Positions 26,708 through 36,419 of a stretch of DNA of 61,790 bases are shown piece after piece. The notes under the pieces are model-generated. The model had not been told where the DNA came from, did not search any database, and saw nothing but the letters and a program-made list of their open reading frames with translations. Made by a program: the position numbers and the translations under genes. Source of the DNA: Brassicibacter mesophilus (GTDB lineage Bacteria > Bacillota > Clostridia > Tissierellales > Proteiniboraceae); NCBI RefSeq assembly GCF_050433385.1, contig NZ_JBNPXI010000025.1, positions 1-61,790 of the forward strand, given 5' to 3'. The stretch's first letter is position 1; each line of letters opens with the position of its first letter.

Positions 26708-28045
26708 TTATTTAGAATTAATTATTTGATTGATTTGACTTTTAGCCTCATCTATTGCTTCCTTAGTTGTTTTTTCCCCGATTATTGCTAGCATAATCTG
26801 ATTTTGAAGTATTCTATCAATATCCTTCCATTTCGTATGCTTAGGAGTCATTTTTGTGTAAGATAGACAATCCTCTATTCTTTTCATTTTAGGGTCGTTT
26901 ATATACATATCCTCAATATTACTCTTAGCAGGATATACTCCTAATCTTTCTAAGTCTTTTTGATACTTTTCTTCAGTTAAAAACTTAAGAAATTTTACAC
27001 ACATCTCTAGTTTTTTTTCATCTTGCTGTTTAAAAACTCCAAATGCACTCACGCTGTTATTAAGTGATACAGGAAGCCTTCTGTCGCCAATTGGATAATT
27101 AGCTATAGCATATTCAAAGCCTTCTCCACTTAAAAATCGTTCTTCTAGTACTCTAGTTGCCCAAGAGCCAGTAGCATACGCAGCTACATTCTTTTTATTA
27201 TAAAACATATCCCACGACTGATTTTCATCACTGATTCCAAAGTCATCAGGAGTTACTTCGTACTTATGCTTTAAATCAACTACTTTGTTTACTCCACTTA
27301 TTGCTTTATCTCCTGAAAATATGTATTTCATTTTCTGTTCATCTATTATTTCAGCTCCATCACTTAATATAATTCCCCAGAGGTTATAGTAATTAGGCTT
27401 AATAAAAGATGTAAAACCATACTGATCTATTTTATCGTCATTATCAGTATCTATAGTAAGCTTCTGCATCTTTTCAACGAATTCTTCATAAGTCCAGTTA
27501 CCATCCAACGGAAGCTCAACTCCATTTTGCCTAAACATATCTACATTTAGATACATTACATATGTAGTCATCATAAATGGTACTCCCCACATATGTTCAT
27601 CATAGTTAACTGCATTCAATGCTTGATATTTGAATTCTTTCTTCTCTTCTTCAGTAAAAAAAGCCTCAAGTGGCTCTAATATCGAGTCGTTCATATAAAT
27701 AAAATCAGTACCTATTGGCGCTATATCAGGCACATTGCCAGTTTCCAATGCAACTTCAAGCTTTATAGGACCCTTCTTCCAATCAATGGGTGTAAGTTCA
27801 ATATACACACCAGGATTTTTACGTTCAAACTGCTCTATCTTATCCTGAATCCATCCATATCTACTGCCTGTTTTGACATCTAATCTTGGAAAATCCCACA
27901 ACTTTATTACGCCTCTCCACTGCACTTCTTCTTTCTTTTCTATGTGATTATCCTGAATAGGTTTAAAAACGAAAACATAGAAAGGCCATGATATTATAAA
28001 AATTGTTAAAATTATAGACATAATAACTCTCATTGCTTTTTTCAT
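26708..28045 (-). CDS. ABC-type extracellular solute-binding protein, orphan
   Basis: A 445-residue family-1 (MalE-like) sugar-binding fold: GVIKLWDFPRLD near the N-terminus, FERKNPGVYIELTP, GNVPDIAPIGTDF, and the C-terminal FLKFLTEEKYQKDLERLGVYPA. Residues 5-28 form an uncleaved-looking hydrophobic anchor with no lipobox cysteine, unusual for Gram-positive binding proteins, which are normally lipoproteins. No permease or ATPase genes are adjacent, so it must work with a distant transporter or as a sensor partner. AGGGGGG precedes the ATG. It lies between nifJ and murB, behind a terminator. Confidence 0.85.
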   Translation of the reverse strand: MKKAMRVIMSIILTIFIISWPFYVFVFKPIQDNHIEKKEEVQWRGVIKLWDFPRLDVKTGSRYGWIQDKIEQFERKNPGVYIELTPIDWKKGPIKLEVALETGNVPDIAPIGTDFIYMNDSILEPLEAFFTEEEKKEFKYQALNAVNYDEHMWGVPFMMTTYVMYLNVDMFRQNGVELPLDGNWTYEEFVEKMQKLTIDTDNDDKIDQYGFTSFIKPNYYNLWGIILSDGAEIIDEQKMKYIFSGDKAISGVNKVVDLKHKYEVTPDDFGISDENQSWDMFYNKKNVAAYATGSWATRVLEERFLSGEGFEYAIANYPIGDRRLPVSLNNSVSAFGVFKQQDEKKLEMCVKFLKFLTEEKYQKDLERLGVYPAKSNIEDMYINDPKMKRIEDCLSYTKMTPKHTKWKDIDRILQNQIMLAIIGEKTTKEAIDEAKSQINQIINSK

Positions 28046-28101
28046 AATGTCCCCCCCTTTAATATAAATATTCTAAAGAGATGTCCTTTATACAATATAA
28101 T

Positions 28102-28137
28102 AAAAAACAAGTAGTGATTAATCACTACTTGTTTTTT
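28102..28137 (-). terminator. Terminator of nifJ
   Basis: A perfect 36-bp palindrome (28102-28137) starting with six A and ending with six T, 12 bases past the nifJ stop. Confidence 0.9.
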
Positions 28138-28148
28138 AAAGTATATTC

Positions 28149-31100
28149 TTAAGCTTGTGCAAGACGTCTATAGTTTTCGTATCTTTCTTTAGCTTCTTTT
28201 TCAGCCTTATCAAATAGCTCGTCAGCTATTTCTGGGAATGTCTTAATTAGAGAAGTATATCTTACCTCACTATTAATGAAATCTTTGAATGAAGCTGAAG
28301 GTTCTTTAGAATCAAGTACGAAAGGATTCTTTCCTTCTTCTTTTAATACTGGGTTGTATCTGTATAAATGCCAGTATCCAGATTCAACAGCTCTCTTCTC
28401 TTGATTTTGTGTACGTCCCATTCCTTCTTTAATACCATGGTTTATACATGGAGCGTAAGCAATAATTAGAGAAGGTCCGTCATAGCTTTCTGCCTCAATA
28501 AGAGCTTTCATAAATTGGTTCTTATCTGCACCCATAGCTACTTGAGCTACGTATACATATCCATAAGATGCAGCTATCATTCCTAAGTCTTTCTTCTTAA
28601 CTTTCTTACCTGATGCAGCAAACTTCGCAACAGCAGCAGTTGGAGTAGCTTTTGAAGACTGTCCACCAGTATTTGAGTAAACTTCTGTATCGAATACAAG
28701 AACATTTACATTTTCTCCTGTAGCTAATACGTGGTCAAGTCCGCCGTAGCCTATATCATAAGCCCAACCGTCTCCACCAACTATCCACATAGATTTCTTA
28801 ATTAGATAGTCTTTCTTTTCAGCTACTTCTGCTAAAATCTTCTTAGCTCTTTCGTCTTCTACATTATTGTTTTCTAATAATGCAAGAATCTTAGCAGTTG
28901 CTTTCTTAGAAGCATCAGCATCTTCTTTTCCTTCAATCCATTCGTTGAAAGCTTCTTTTATGCTATCACATACATTTAATTGAACTAATTCTTTTGCTAG
29001 CTCTTCTAATGTATTTCTCATTTTCTTAACAGCTATTGCCATACCATAACCATATTCAGCATTATCTTCAAATAATGAGTTAGCCCAAGCTGGTCCTTTT
29101 CCTTCTGCATTTTTACAGTATGGAGTAGATGGAGCTGAACCTGCCCAAATTGAAGAACATCCAGTAGCATTAGCTATTAACATTCTATCTCCAAATAATT
29201 GAGTTACAACTTTTGCATATGGTGTTTCACCACAACCAGCACATGCACCAGAGAATTCTAACAATGGTTGAGCAAACTGGCTTCCTTTTACAGTGTTAAG
29301 TGACATTTTGTCATCTTTAACTGTTACAGTCATTGCATATTCCCAATTTGGTACTTGTACTTCTGTTTGAGTTTCTAATGGTTTCATTTCTAGCGCTTTT
29401 TCTTTAGCTGGACAAATGTCAGCACAGTTGCCACAACCTGTACAGTCTAAAGTACTTACTTGAATACGATACTCAAGTCCTTCTAGTCCTTTACCAATTG
29501 CTTTTTTAGTTTCAAAGCTTTGAGGAGCATTTTTCTTTTCATTTTCATTTACAAGTATTGGTCTAATTGCTGCGTGTGGACATACAAATGAACATTGGTT
29601 ACATTGTATACACTTATTAATATCCCATTCAGGAACATTTACTGCGATACCACGTTTTTCATATGCAGCTGTTCCATGTGGGAATGTTCCATCTTCAGCA
29701 CCAACAAATGTACTTACAGGAAGAGAGTCTCCCACTTGCTTATTCATTGGAATCAATACATTCTTAACAAAATCAGGAACATCTTTAGCTGCTGCAGCTT
29801 CTTCTTGAGCTTCTGCATTACTCCAGCTTGCAGGAACTTCAACTTTTACTAATGCATCTATTCCTTTTTCAACAGCAGTGTAGTTCATGTTAACAATCTT
29901 TTCACCTTTTTTACCGTATGATTTTACTATAGCTTCTTTCAAGTAGCTAATAGCTTCATCTAAGTCGATAACATTTGCTAATTTAAAGAATGCTGATTGC
30001 ATAATCATGTTTGTTCTGTTTCCAAGACCAATTTCTTGAGCTATATCTGTTGCATTTATTGTGTAGAGCTCAATTTTATGATCTGCAATATATTTCTTAA
30101 CATTTGCAGGAAGTTTTTCTTCTAATTCTTCAACTGACCATTTGCAGTTCAATAAGAATTTACCACCGTCTTTTAAACCGCTTAATATATCATATTGATT
30201 TACATAAGCTTGGTTTGAACATGATACAAAGTCTGCTTCTTCTATTAGATATGTTGATTTTATTGGTTTCTTACCAAATCTTAAGTGTGATATTGTAACT
30301 CCACCTGACTTCTTACTGTCATATGAGAAGTATCCTTGAGCATAAAGATTTGTTTTATCACCAATTATCTTAATTGCATTTTTATTTGCTCCTACTGTAC
30401 CATCTGATCCAAGTCCCCAGAACTTACATCTAATAGTTCCTTCAGGTGCAGTTTTAATAATTTCTTTTACTTCTAATGATCTATTTGTAACATCATCAAC
30501 TATACCAACAGTAAATCCATTAGCTGGTTTTTCTTGTTTTAAGTTGTCATATACTGCTTTAATTTGAGATGGAGTAGTATCTTTTGAACCTAATCCATAT
30601 ATTCCACCTACTACTACTGGAGCATTTTCCATGTCGTAGAATAAAGCTCTTACATCAAGATATAGTGGGTCTCCTACTGCTCCTGGCTCTTTAGTTCTAT
30701 CTAGAACTGCTATTTTCTTAACTGTCTTTGGTAATACGTCAAAGAAGTATTTAGCTGAGAATGGTCTATATAAATGTACTTTAACTAGACCTACTTTTTC
30801 ACCTTTAGCCATTAAGTAATCTACGGTTTCTTCAATAGCTTCAGTTGCTGATCCCATTGCTATAATTATATTTTCTGCATCTGCAGCTCCATAGTAGTTA
30901 AATGGCTTGTATTCTCTACCAGTGATGTTGCTTATTTCTTTCATGTAATCTGCTACTATGTCTGGCACTGCATCATAGAACTTATTAGCAGCTTCTTTTG
31001 CTTGGAAGAAGATATCTGGGTTTTGAGCTGTACCTTTTGTTACAGGATGCTCTGGACTTAATGCTCTTTTTCTGAATTCATTTACAGCATCATAGTCAAC

Positions 31101-31682
31101 TAATTTAGCTAAATCTTCATATTCAACTAGTTCAACTTTTTGAACTTCGTGTGATGTTCTGAATCCATCAAAGAAGTGTACAAATGGAACTCTTGATTTA
31201 ATTGCAGCTAAATGTGCAACTCCAGCTAAATCCATTACTTCTTGAACGCTACCTGAAGCTAATAATGCAAATCCTGTTTGTCTAGTAGCCATAACGTCCG
31301 AATGATCTCCGAATATTGATAAAGCATGGCCTGCTACAGCACGAGCACTTACATGGAATACTCCTGGTAGTAATTCACCCGCTATTTTATACATATTTGG
31401 GATCATTAACAATAAACCTTGAGATGCAGTAAATGTAGTTGTTAATGCACCTGCAGTTAATGAGCCATGCACTGTACCTGCCGCACCTGCCTCAGATTGT
31501 AACTCTGCAACGTGTACAGTCTGTCCAAATATATTTTTTCTACCATGAGCCGCCCATTCATCTACTAGCTCTGCCATTGGTGAAGATGGAGTTATAGGGT
31601 ATATACCAGCAACATCAGTAAATGCATATGCAACGTAGCCGGCAGCCGTATTTCCATCCATAGTCTTCATAACTTTTGCCAT
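28149..31682 (-). CDS. nifJ: Pyruvate:ferredoxin (flavodoxin) oxidoreductase
   Basis: A 1177-residue single-chain PFOR, full length. Order: pyrimidine domain (YPITPSSPMAE, about 24-34), domain II, domain III, the gamma-like region, two ferredoxin clusters (CIQCNQCSFVCP and CTGCGNCADICP), then the TPP domain with CAGCGETPYAK, GDGWAYDIG and NVLVFDTEVYSNTGGQ. It converts pyruvate and CoA to acetyl-CoA, CO2 and reduced ferredoxin, the central step of anaerobic fermentation. AAGGGGG stands before the ATG. A strong sigma-A-like promoter at 31770-31798 with a palindrome just downstream suggests independent, regulated expression. Confidence 0.97.
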   Translation of the reverse strand: MAKVMKTMDGNTAAGYVAYAFTDVAGIYPITPSSPMAELVDEWAAHGRKNIFGQTVHVAELQSEAGAAGTVHGSLTAGALTTTFTASQGLLLMIPNMYKIAGELLPGVFHVSARAVAGHALSIFGDHSDVMATRQTGFALLASGSVQEVMDLAGVAHLAAIKSRVPFVHFFDGFRTSHEVQKVELVEYEDLAKLVDYDAVNEFRKRALSPEHPVTKGTAQNPDIFFQAKEAANKFYDAVPDIVADYMKEISNITGREYKPFNYYGAADAENIIIAMGSATEAIEETVDYLMAKGEKVGLVKVHLYRPFSAKYFFDVLPKTVKKIAVLDRTKEPGAVGDPLYLDVRALFYDMENAPVVVGGIYGLGSKDTTPSQIKAVYDNLKQEKPANGFTVGIVDDVTNRSLEVKEIIKTAPEGTIRCKFWGLGSDGTVGANKNAIKIIGDKTNLYAQGYFSYDSKKSGGVTISHLRFGKKPIKSTYLIEEADFVSCSNQAYVNQYDILSGLKDGGKFLLNCKWSVEELEEKLPANVKKYIADHKIELYTINATDIAQEIGLGNRTNMIMQSAFFKLANVIDLDEAISYLKEAIVKSYGKKGEKIVNMNYTAVEKGIDALVKVEVPASWSNAEAQEEAAAAKDVPDFVKNVLIPMNKQVGDSLPVSTFVGAEDGTFPHGTAAYEKRGIAVNVPEWDINKCIQCNQCSFVCPHAAIRPILVNENEKKNAPQSFETKKAIGKGLEGLEYRIQVSTLDCTGCGNCADICPAKEKALEMKPLETQTEVQVPNWEYAMTVTVKDDKMSLNTVKGSQFAQPLLEFSGACAGCGETPYAKVVTQLFGDRMLIANATGCSSIWAGSAPSTPYCKNAEGKGPAWANSLFEDNAEYGYGMAIAVKKMRNTLEELAKELVQLNVCDSIKEAFNEWIEGKEDADASKKATAKILALLENNNVEDERAKKILAEVAEKKDYLIKKSMWIVGGDGWAYDIGYGGLDHVLATGENVNVLVFDTEVYSNTGGQSSKATPTAAVAKFAASGKKVKKKDLGMIAASYGYVYVAQVAMGADKNQFMKALIEAESYDGPSLIIAYAPCINHGIKEGMGRTQNQEKRAVESGYWHLYRYNPVLKEEGKNPFVLDSKEPSASFKDFINSEVRYTSLIKTFPEIADELFDKAEKEAKERYENYRRLAQA

Positions 31683-31725
31683 TTTGGGACCCCCTTATTA
31701 AATATAAATATTATATTTTCTACAA

Positions 31726-31743
31726 TATGTAATGGATTACATA
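31726..31743. promoter_or_regulatory. Operator-like palindrome in the nifJ leader
   Basis: TATGTAATGGATTACATA has 8-bp arms around GG. It is bracketed by the direct repeat TACAATATGT at 31721-31730 and 31749-31758. It lies about 20-37 bases downstream of the transcription start predicted from the 31770-31798 promoter. Confidence 0.5.
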
Positions 31744-31769
31744 CTGTATACAATATGTTCCTTATCATA

Positions 31770-31798
31770 AGTATAGTAAACAATATCTATAAAGTCAA
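31770..31798 (-). promoter_or_regulatory. Sigma-A-type promoter of nifJ
   Basis: On the minus strand TTGACT (31798-31793) and TATACT (31775-31770) are exactly 17 bases apart, about 85 bases before the nifJ start. Confidence 0.7.
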
Positions 31799-31889
31799 CA
31801 AGTAGAGCCAACTATATTTTTTACAAAAATGTAGTATATTTATTATAATAAAAAGATAATTTTGGCATATATTTTTGTGTATATTAAAC

Positions 31890-31917
31890 AAAATAGACAG
31901 TATTAACTGTCTATTTT
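31890..31917 (-). terminator. Terminator of the uvrC-hprK-PHP unit
   Basis: AAAATAGACAGT (31890-31901) pairs with ACTGTCTATTTT (31906-31917), loop ATTA. It lies about 70 bases past the PHP stop on the minus strand. Confidence 0.8.
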
Positions 31918-31983
31918 TAACTTCTATGGTATCAATTACTTGAAGGTCGGCTTCTTAACAAACTATTTTAAAGTGCTTTTCAG

Positions 31984-32733
31984 TTATACTAATGGTGCAA
32001 TACTACTATCTAAAAATCTTGATTTTTCTTTTGAACTCAGATAGTTTATCAATCTATCTGATGAAATGTTTACAATAAGTTCTTCTGGCATCTGTACTGA
32101 ATTGAGTACTTCAATAGCCTTGTCGAATCTACCAACGTCAAAAGCTACATGAGAGTCACTACCGACTACAACCTCAACTCCATGTTTCTTACATAGCCTA
32201 GCTATCTCTATACAATTTTCTAGACTTCCTACTCTGCTCGATACAAAAGAACTATTGTTTATCTCTATTAGTGTTCCTGTTTCTTTAGCTTTCTTTACGA
32301 CCTCTTCGTAATGAATAGGAAAAACAGGATTTCCTGGATGAGCTATAATATCAACAACATCATTTTCCATAGCTTTCAATAATGCATTTGTATTTTTATC
32401 TGCTCCACCAGACTCAATACATACCTCATGCAATGACGCAATTACTATATCTAGCTTTTGTAGCATCTCATTTGATATATCAAGATTCCCATCATAGTCC
32501 ATTATATTTGCCTCTACGCCTCTTAATATCTGAACTCCATAGATCATGTCAGGAACTACTCTCTGATTTAATATATGAAAAACATTTGATGCTCCAGGCA
32601 TACTTGGACCATGATCAGTTATACCAACTATTTCTAAACCTTTATTGTTAGCTTCTCTTGCAATTTCTATAATTGTACTGTATGCATGACCACTAGCAAT
32701 GGTATGACAGTGTGTATCTAAAACAAATTTCAA
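31984..32733 (-). CDS. PHP-domain phosphoesterase (paralogue 2)
   Basis: About 249 residues, YcdX-like PHP fold: LDTHCHTIASGHAYS at the N-terminus, ITDHGPSMPG, Glu in RGVEANI, His in IASLHEV, AHPGNP and GSDSHVAFDVG supply the metal ligands. AAAGGAG placed nine bases before TTG 32733 (MKFVLDTHCHT) makes that the likelier start than TTG 32742. It follows hprK by about 40 bases and is paralogous to the gene at 24896. Confidence 0.88.
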   Translation of the reverse strand: MKFVLDTHCHTIASGHAYSTIIEIAREANNKGLEIVGITDHGPSMPGASNVFHILNQRVVPDMIYGVQILRGVEANIMDYDGNLDISNEMLQKLDIVIASLHEVCIESGGADKNTNALLKAMENDVVDIIAHPGNPVFPIHYEEVVKKAKETGTLIEINNSSFVSSRVGSLENCIEIARLCKKHGVEVVVGSDSHVAFDVGRFDKAIEVLNSVQMPEELIVNISSDRLINYLSSKEKSRFLDSSIAPLV

Positions 32734-32773
32734 TATACCCAACTCCTTTTGTCTGTATTTAAAAACTTAATTT

Positions 32774-33697
32774 TTACTTGTTCTCTTTAAGGTCAACCTT
32801 TAATTTTCTATCGAGTGCTTCAGCAGCATTATATCCAAATTGTTTTTGCCTTGTATTTCTTGCAGCTACTTCAACTATCATTGCAAGATTTCTCCCTGGC
32901 TTCACTGGAATTGTTACTTTCGGTACCTTTGAATCTAATATTTCTGTATATTGTTCATCTAGCCCTACTCTATCATACTCTTTCTTTTCATCCCAATGCT
33001 CTAATTCTATAACTAAATCGATAGCTTCCCATCTTTTAACCGCACCAACGCCATATAGCCTTTCTATATCTAATATTCCTATTCCTCTTATCTCCATGAA
33101 GTGTCTTATTAACTCAGGTGAAGTTCCCTTTAGCATTCCTTCGTCAACTTTTCTTATTATTACAGCATCATCAGCTACCAGTCTATGTCCACGCTTTATG
33201 AGCTCCAAAGCAGTCTCACTTTTCCCTACTCCACTTTTCCCAGCTAGAAGTATACCCATTCCATATACTTCAACCAAAACACCATGCATAGTTATTTGAG
33301 GTGCTAGCATATCATCTAAATAGCTTATTAGCTTGCTAATAAACTTTGTTGAAGGAATATCTGTTCTCAGAACAGTTCTATTATATTTTTTTGCAGCCTC
33401 TATAATCTGAGGAAAAACATCTAGCTTTCTAGATATTATCAAAGCTGGTATAGGATACTCAAACACCATATCAAGTCTTTTTTGTCTCGTTTCATCGTCT
33501 AGAAGAAATAAATAATTCCACTCGACATTTCCTATTAGTTGCATTCTTTCATATCCAAAATATTTGAAAAATCCTGTAAGCTGCAAACCTGGCCTATTTA
33601 CATCACTTCTTGTAATTTGAATATTAGGATTCTCTGGCATATATATTATTTCAAGCTTTAAATCCTCTGCAAGTTTGTCTATTGGTACTGATTTCAT
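32774..33697 (-). CDS. hprK: HPr kinase/phosphorylase
   Basis: A 307-residue bifunctional enzyme that adds or removes phosphate on Ser46 of HPr in response to ATP, fructose-1,6-bisphosphate and phosphate. Walker A GKSGVGKSE and ELIKRGHRLVADD (about 152-180) and the signature EIRGIGILDI are intact. The N-terminal domain (1-130) is of normal length. AGGAGG precedes the ATG. The start lies 13 bases past the uvrC stop, so the genes are co-transcribed. Its substrate, HPr, is encoded at 16584. Confidence 0.97.
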   Translation of the reverse strand: MKSVPIDKLAEDLKLEIIYMPENPNIQITRSDVNRPGLQLTGFFKYFGYERMQLIGNVEWNYLFLLDDETRQKRLDMVFEYPIPALIISRKLDVFPQIIEAAKKYNRTVLRTDIPSTKFISKLISYLDDMLAPQITMHGVLVEVYGMGILLAGKSGVGKSETALELIKRGHRLVADDAVIIRKVDEGMLKGTSPELIRHFMEIRGIGILDIERLYGVGAVKRWEAIDLVIELEHWDEKKEYDRVGLDEQYTEILDSKVPKVTIPVKPGRNLAMIVEVAARNTRQKQFGYNAAEALDRKLKVDLKENK

Positions 33698-33709
33698 ATC
33701 TGCTACCTC

Positions 33710-35566
33710 CTATTCTCTGAAAAAGCTATATACTTCTTCTGCTGCTTTTATATTCATTCCATCTACTTTAGAAAGCTCTTCAATAGAAGCTTTTTTAATA
33801 TTGTCAACTGAACCAAATGCTTTAAGAAGTGCTTTTTTTCTTTTATCACCTATCCCATTTATATCATCTAATATAGATTTTATCATTTTTTTGTCTCTTA
33901 AGCTTCTATGATAGCTTATGGCAAATCTGTGGGCTTCATCCTGAATTCTAGTAATTAGCTTAAAGCCATCACTATTCATTGGTAAAGATACTTCATTTCC
34001 ATTAAACATTATTCCTCTAGTTCTGTGAAAATCATCTTTAACCAATCCACATATAGGGATATCTATTCCAAAGTCATTTAAAATTCTTTTAGCTATATTT
34101 ACCTGACCTTTTCCTCCATCTATCATTATCAAATCAGGAAATATAGAAAAGCTTTCTATTTGAATGTTATTTTCCACAATTAGCTCTTTTTCTTTAATAC
34201 CTCTATTAAATCTTCTATATATGACTTCCTCCATACTTGCGTAATCATTTGGTCCTATAACAGATTTGATCTTAAATCTTCTATAGTCACTGTTTTTAGG
34301 TTGACCATTTTCAAACACTACCATTGATCCGACTGATTGCACACCTTGAATATTAGAAATGTCAAATGCTTCAATTCTTCTAGGTATATTCTTTAATCCT
34401 AAAGCACGCTCAAGCTCTCTTAAAGCTTTTTGATTTTCCTCAAGCTTTCTTTTTAATCTATCTCCATATTGATTTAAAGTATCCATAGCATTTTTTCTTA
34501 CCATATCCATAAGGTGATTTTTATCACCACGCATAGGAACTTTTATATGAACCTTTGTACCCCTCTTTTCACTTAACCATTTTGCTATTATATCCATATC
34601 TTCAAAGCTATCTTCTACTAGTATTTCCTTGGGAATATAAGATGAGCCTAAATAAAACTGCTTTATAAATGAGCTTAAGATTTCTCCTCTCTCTAAGTGC
34701 TCAGTATCTGTTAGGATAAAATGCTCCCTACCAATAACCTTACCAGCTCTTACGAAGAATGTCTGAATGCATGCTTCGTCTATTCCTCTAGCCATTCCTA
34801 TTATATCTTGATCAGTCATAGTTGTAGATACTATTTTTTGCTTTTCTAGTACATGATTTAATGAGTTAACCTGATCCCTATATCTAGCTGCATTTTCAAA
34901 GTCAAGATTTCTAGAAGCGTTCTTCATTTTCTCTTCAATAATTTCAAGCAGCTTATCCTCCTTACCGTTTAAAAACATGATGATTTCTTGTATCATTTCA
35001 TCATATTTTTTCTCGTTTACGTCATCATGACACGGTCCTAAACATTTTCCTATATAATAGTTTAAGCATGGCCTTTCTCTTTTTTCATTATTTTTTAAAT
35101 TTAACTTGCAAGTTCTTAAAGGATACAAGTTTTGTATTATTTCTAATGTATCATTCACGGCACCATTGCTTGTATAAGGTCCAAAATACTTAGCTCTATC
35201 CTTTAAGATATTTCTGGTCTTTATAACTCTTGGAAATTTCTCATTTGTTGTGACTTTTATATATGGGTATTGTTTGTCATCTCTAAGCAATATATTATAC
35301 TTTGGTTTATGCTTTTTAATAAGATTAGCCTCTAATATTAATGCCTCAACTTCAGTATCTGTAATTATATATTCAAATTCATATATATTACTTACCATTG
35401 CATTTACTTTTGGTGTGTTATTTCTTGATGATTGAAAATATTGTCTAACTCTTTTTTTTAGTGAAATCGCTTTTCCAACATATATTATTTGACCTTCACT
35501 ATTCTTCATCAAGTATACACCAGGTTTATCTGGTAGTTTTTTTAATTCTTCTTCTATGTTAAACAA
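33710..35566 (-). CDS. uvrC: UvrABC excinuclease subunit C
   Basis: A 618-residue repair nuclease cutting both sides of a lesion bound by UvrB. GIY-YIG domain at about 12-95 (KPGVYLMKN, IIYVGKA), a Cys-rich stretch with LGPCHDDV, the UVR motif that contacts UvrB (about 200-240), RNase-H-like endonuclease domain (EAFDISNIQG, MIDGGKGQ), and C-terminal (HhH)2 (DDINGIGDKRKKALLKAFGS). Start is a TTG at 35566 with AAAGGTGAG upstream. First gene of uvrC-hprK-PHP. Confidence 0.97.
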   Translation of the reverse strand: MFNIEEELKKLPDKPGVYLMKNSEGQIIYVGKAISLKKRVRQYFQSSRNNTPKVNAMVSNIYEFEYIITDTEVEALILEANLIKKHKPKYNILLRDDKQYPYIKVTTNEKFPRVIKTRNILKDRAKYFGPYTSNGAVNDTLEIIQNLYPLRTCKLNLKNNEKRERPCLNYYIGKCLGPCHDDVNEKKYDEMIQEIIMFLNGKEDKLLEIIEEKMKNASRNLDFENAARYRDQVNSLNHVLEKQKIVSTTMTDQDIIGMARGIDEACIQTFFVRAGKVIGREHFILTDTEHLERGEILSSFIKQFYLGSSYIPKEILVEDSFEDMDIIAKWLSEKRGTKVHIKVPMRGDKNHLMDMVRKNAMDTLNQYGDRLKRKLEENQKALRELERALGLKNIPRRIEAFDISNIQGVQSVGSMVVFENGQPKNSDYRRFKIKSVIGPNDYASMEEVIYRRFNRGIKEKELIVENNIQIESFSIFPDLIMIDGGKGQVNIAKRILNDFGIDIPICGLVKDDFHRTRGIMFNGNEVSLPMNSDGFKLITRIQDEAHRFAISYHRSLRDKKMIKSILDDINGIGDKRKKALLKAFGSVDNIKKASIEELSKVDGMNIKAAEEVYSFFRE

Positions 35567-35618
35567 AACGAGCTCACCTTTCTTTAAGTATTAATTATAT
35601 AGAATTATAATACCACAA

Positions 35619-35647
35619 TTGAATAGATTTTAAAATTTGTATATAAT
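35619..35647 (+). promoter_or_regulatory. Promoter of the 35686 membrane-protein gene
   Basis: TTGAAT (35619-35624), 17 bases, TATAAT (35642-35647), 38 bases before the ATG; AAGGAGG follows downstream. Confidence 0.65.
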
Positions 35648-35685
35648 TAAAGCTAGGTAAATAATCGACTTAAGGAGGATTTTTA

Positions 35686-36375
35686 ATGTCTATCGCTAAA
35701 AAGACTGTTTTATTTCTTTTTTCGTTATTTTCATCAATAATTTTTGTATCCATGCTTTCTCTTATTATAAGCCCAATGGTTCAAGAATTGTCCTTAAATG
35801 TTATTAGTAATATTATATACCCTCTTTTCTTTACAATCGGACTATTGTTTTTTATTTTTATTCAAGCCTTATTTAGATACATAATGAATAAGAAGACTCT
35901 ATCAGCAAATTCAACACTATTGTCGATCAATATCAGTAGGTTTACTCTTAAAGAGAAATTATGGCTGTATTTATTAGTAGCAGTAGTTTATTTTGCTTCA
36001 TTTTTCAAAGGAATCATTCTAGATTATACCCTAATCATACGAATACTACTGTTCGCAGGCACTATTGTGATCATAGAAGCTTTATTAAGACTATCTAATA
36101 AGAATATGAAGATTTATTTTCTTAGAAAAGGAATTGTTGTTTCAGGATTTGATATAAGAGTTGAAATACCTTTTGGACAGAGTGTAGATATTCATAACGA
36201 CTCTGGAGTCTACAGCTATTATGATATAGACAGCTATTTTATTTTCCCGGAACATGTTGAGCTATATTTAATAAATGAACAAGGCAAGCTTGAATTCAAA
36301 ATAGACGAAGAAACTAAAAGACAGGTTATGGGGATATTAGTTCAGCAGAAAATAGAAATGAGGAAGTTTTCGTAG
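35686..36375 (+). CDS. Membrane protein of unknown function
   Basis: A 229-residue protein with four predicted membrane segments (about 8-30, 42-66, 92-112 and 117-138) and a C-terminal cytoplasmic or extracytoplasmic beta-rich domain of about 85 residues (KIYFLRKGIVVSGFDIRVEI ... VELYLINEQGKLEFKID). That arrangement resembles proteins with a bacterial PH-like domain, but I do not recognise the family. A clear promoter and AAGGAGG precede it. It stands alone, divergent from uvrC. Confidence 0.65.
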   Translation: MSIAKKTVLFLFSLFSSIIFVSMLSLIISPMVQELSLNVISNIIYPLFFTIGLLFFIFIQALFRYIMNKKTLSANSTLLSINISRFTLKEKLWLYLLVAVVYFASFFKGIILDYTLIIRILLFAGTIVIIEALLRLSNKNMKIYFLRKGIVVSGFDIRVEIPFGQSVDIHNDSGVYSYYDIDSYFIFPEHVELYLINEQGKLEFKIDEETKRQVMGILVQQKIEMRKFS

Positions 36376-36419
36376 GTTTATCATAAAAGAAAATTAATAG
36401 GAGTTAGAAACAAACTAAA

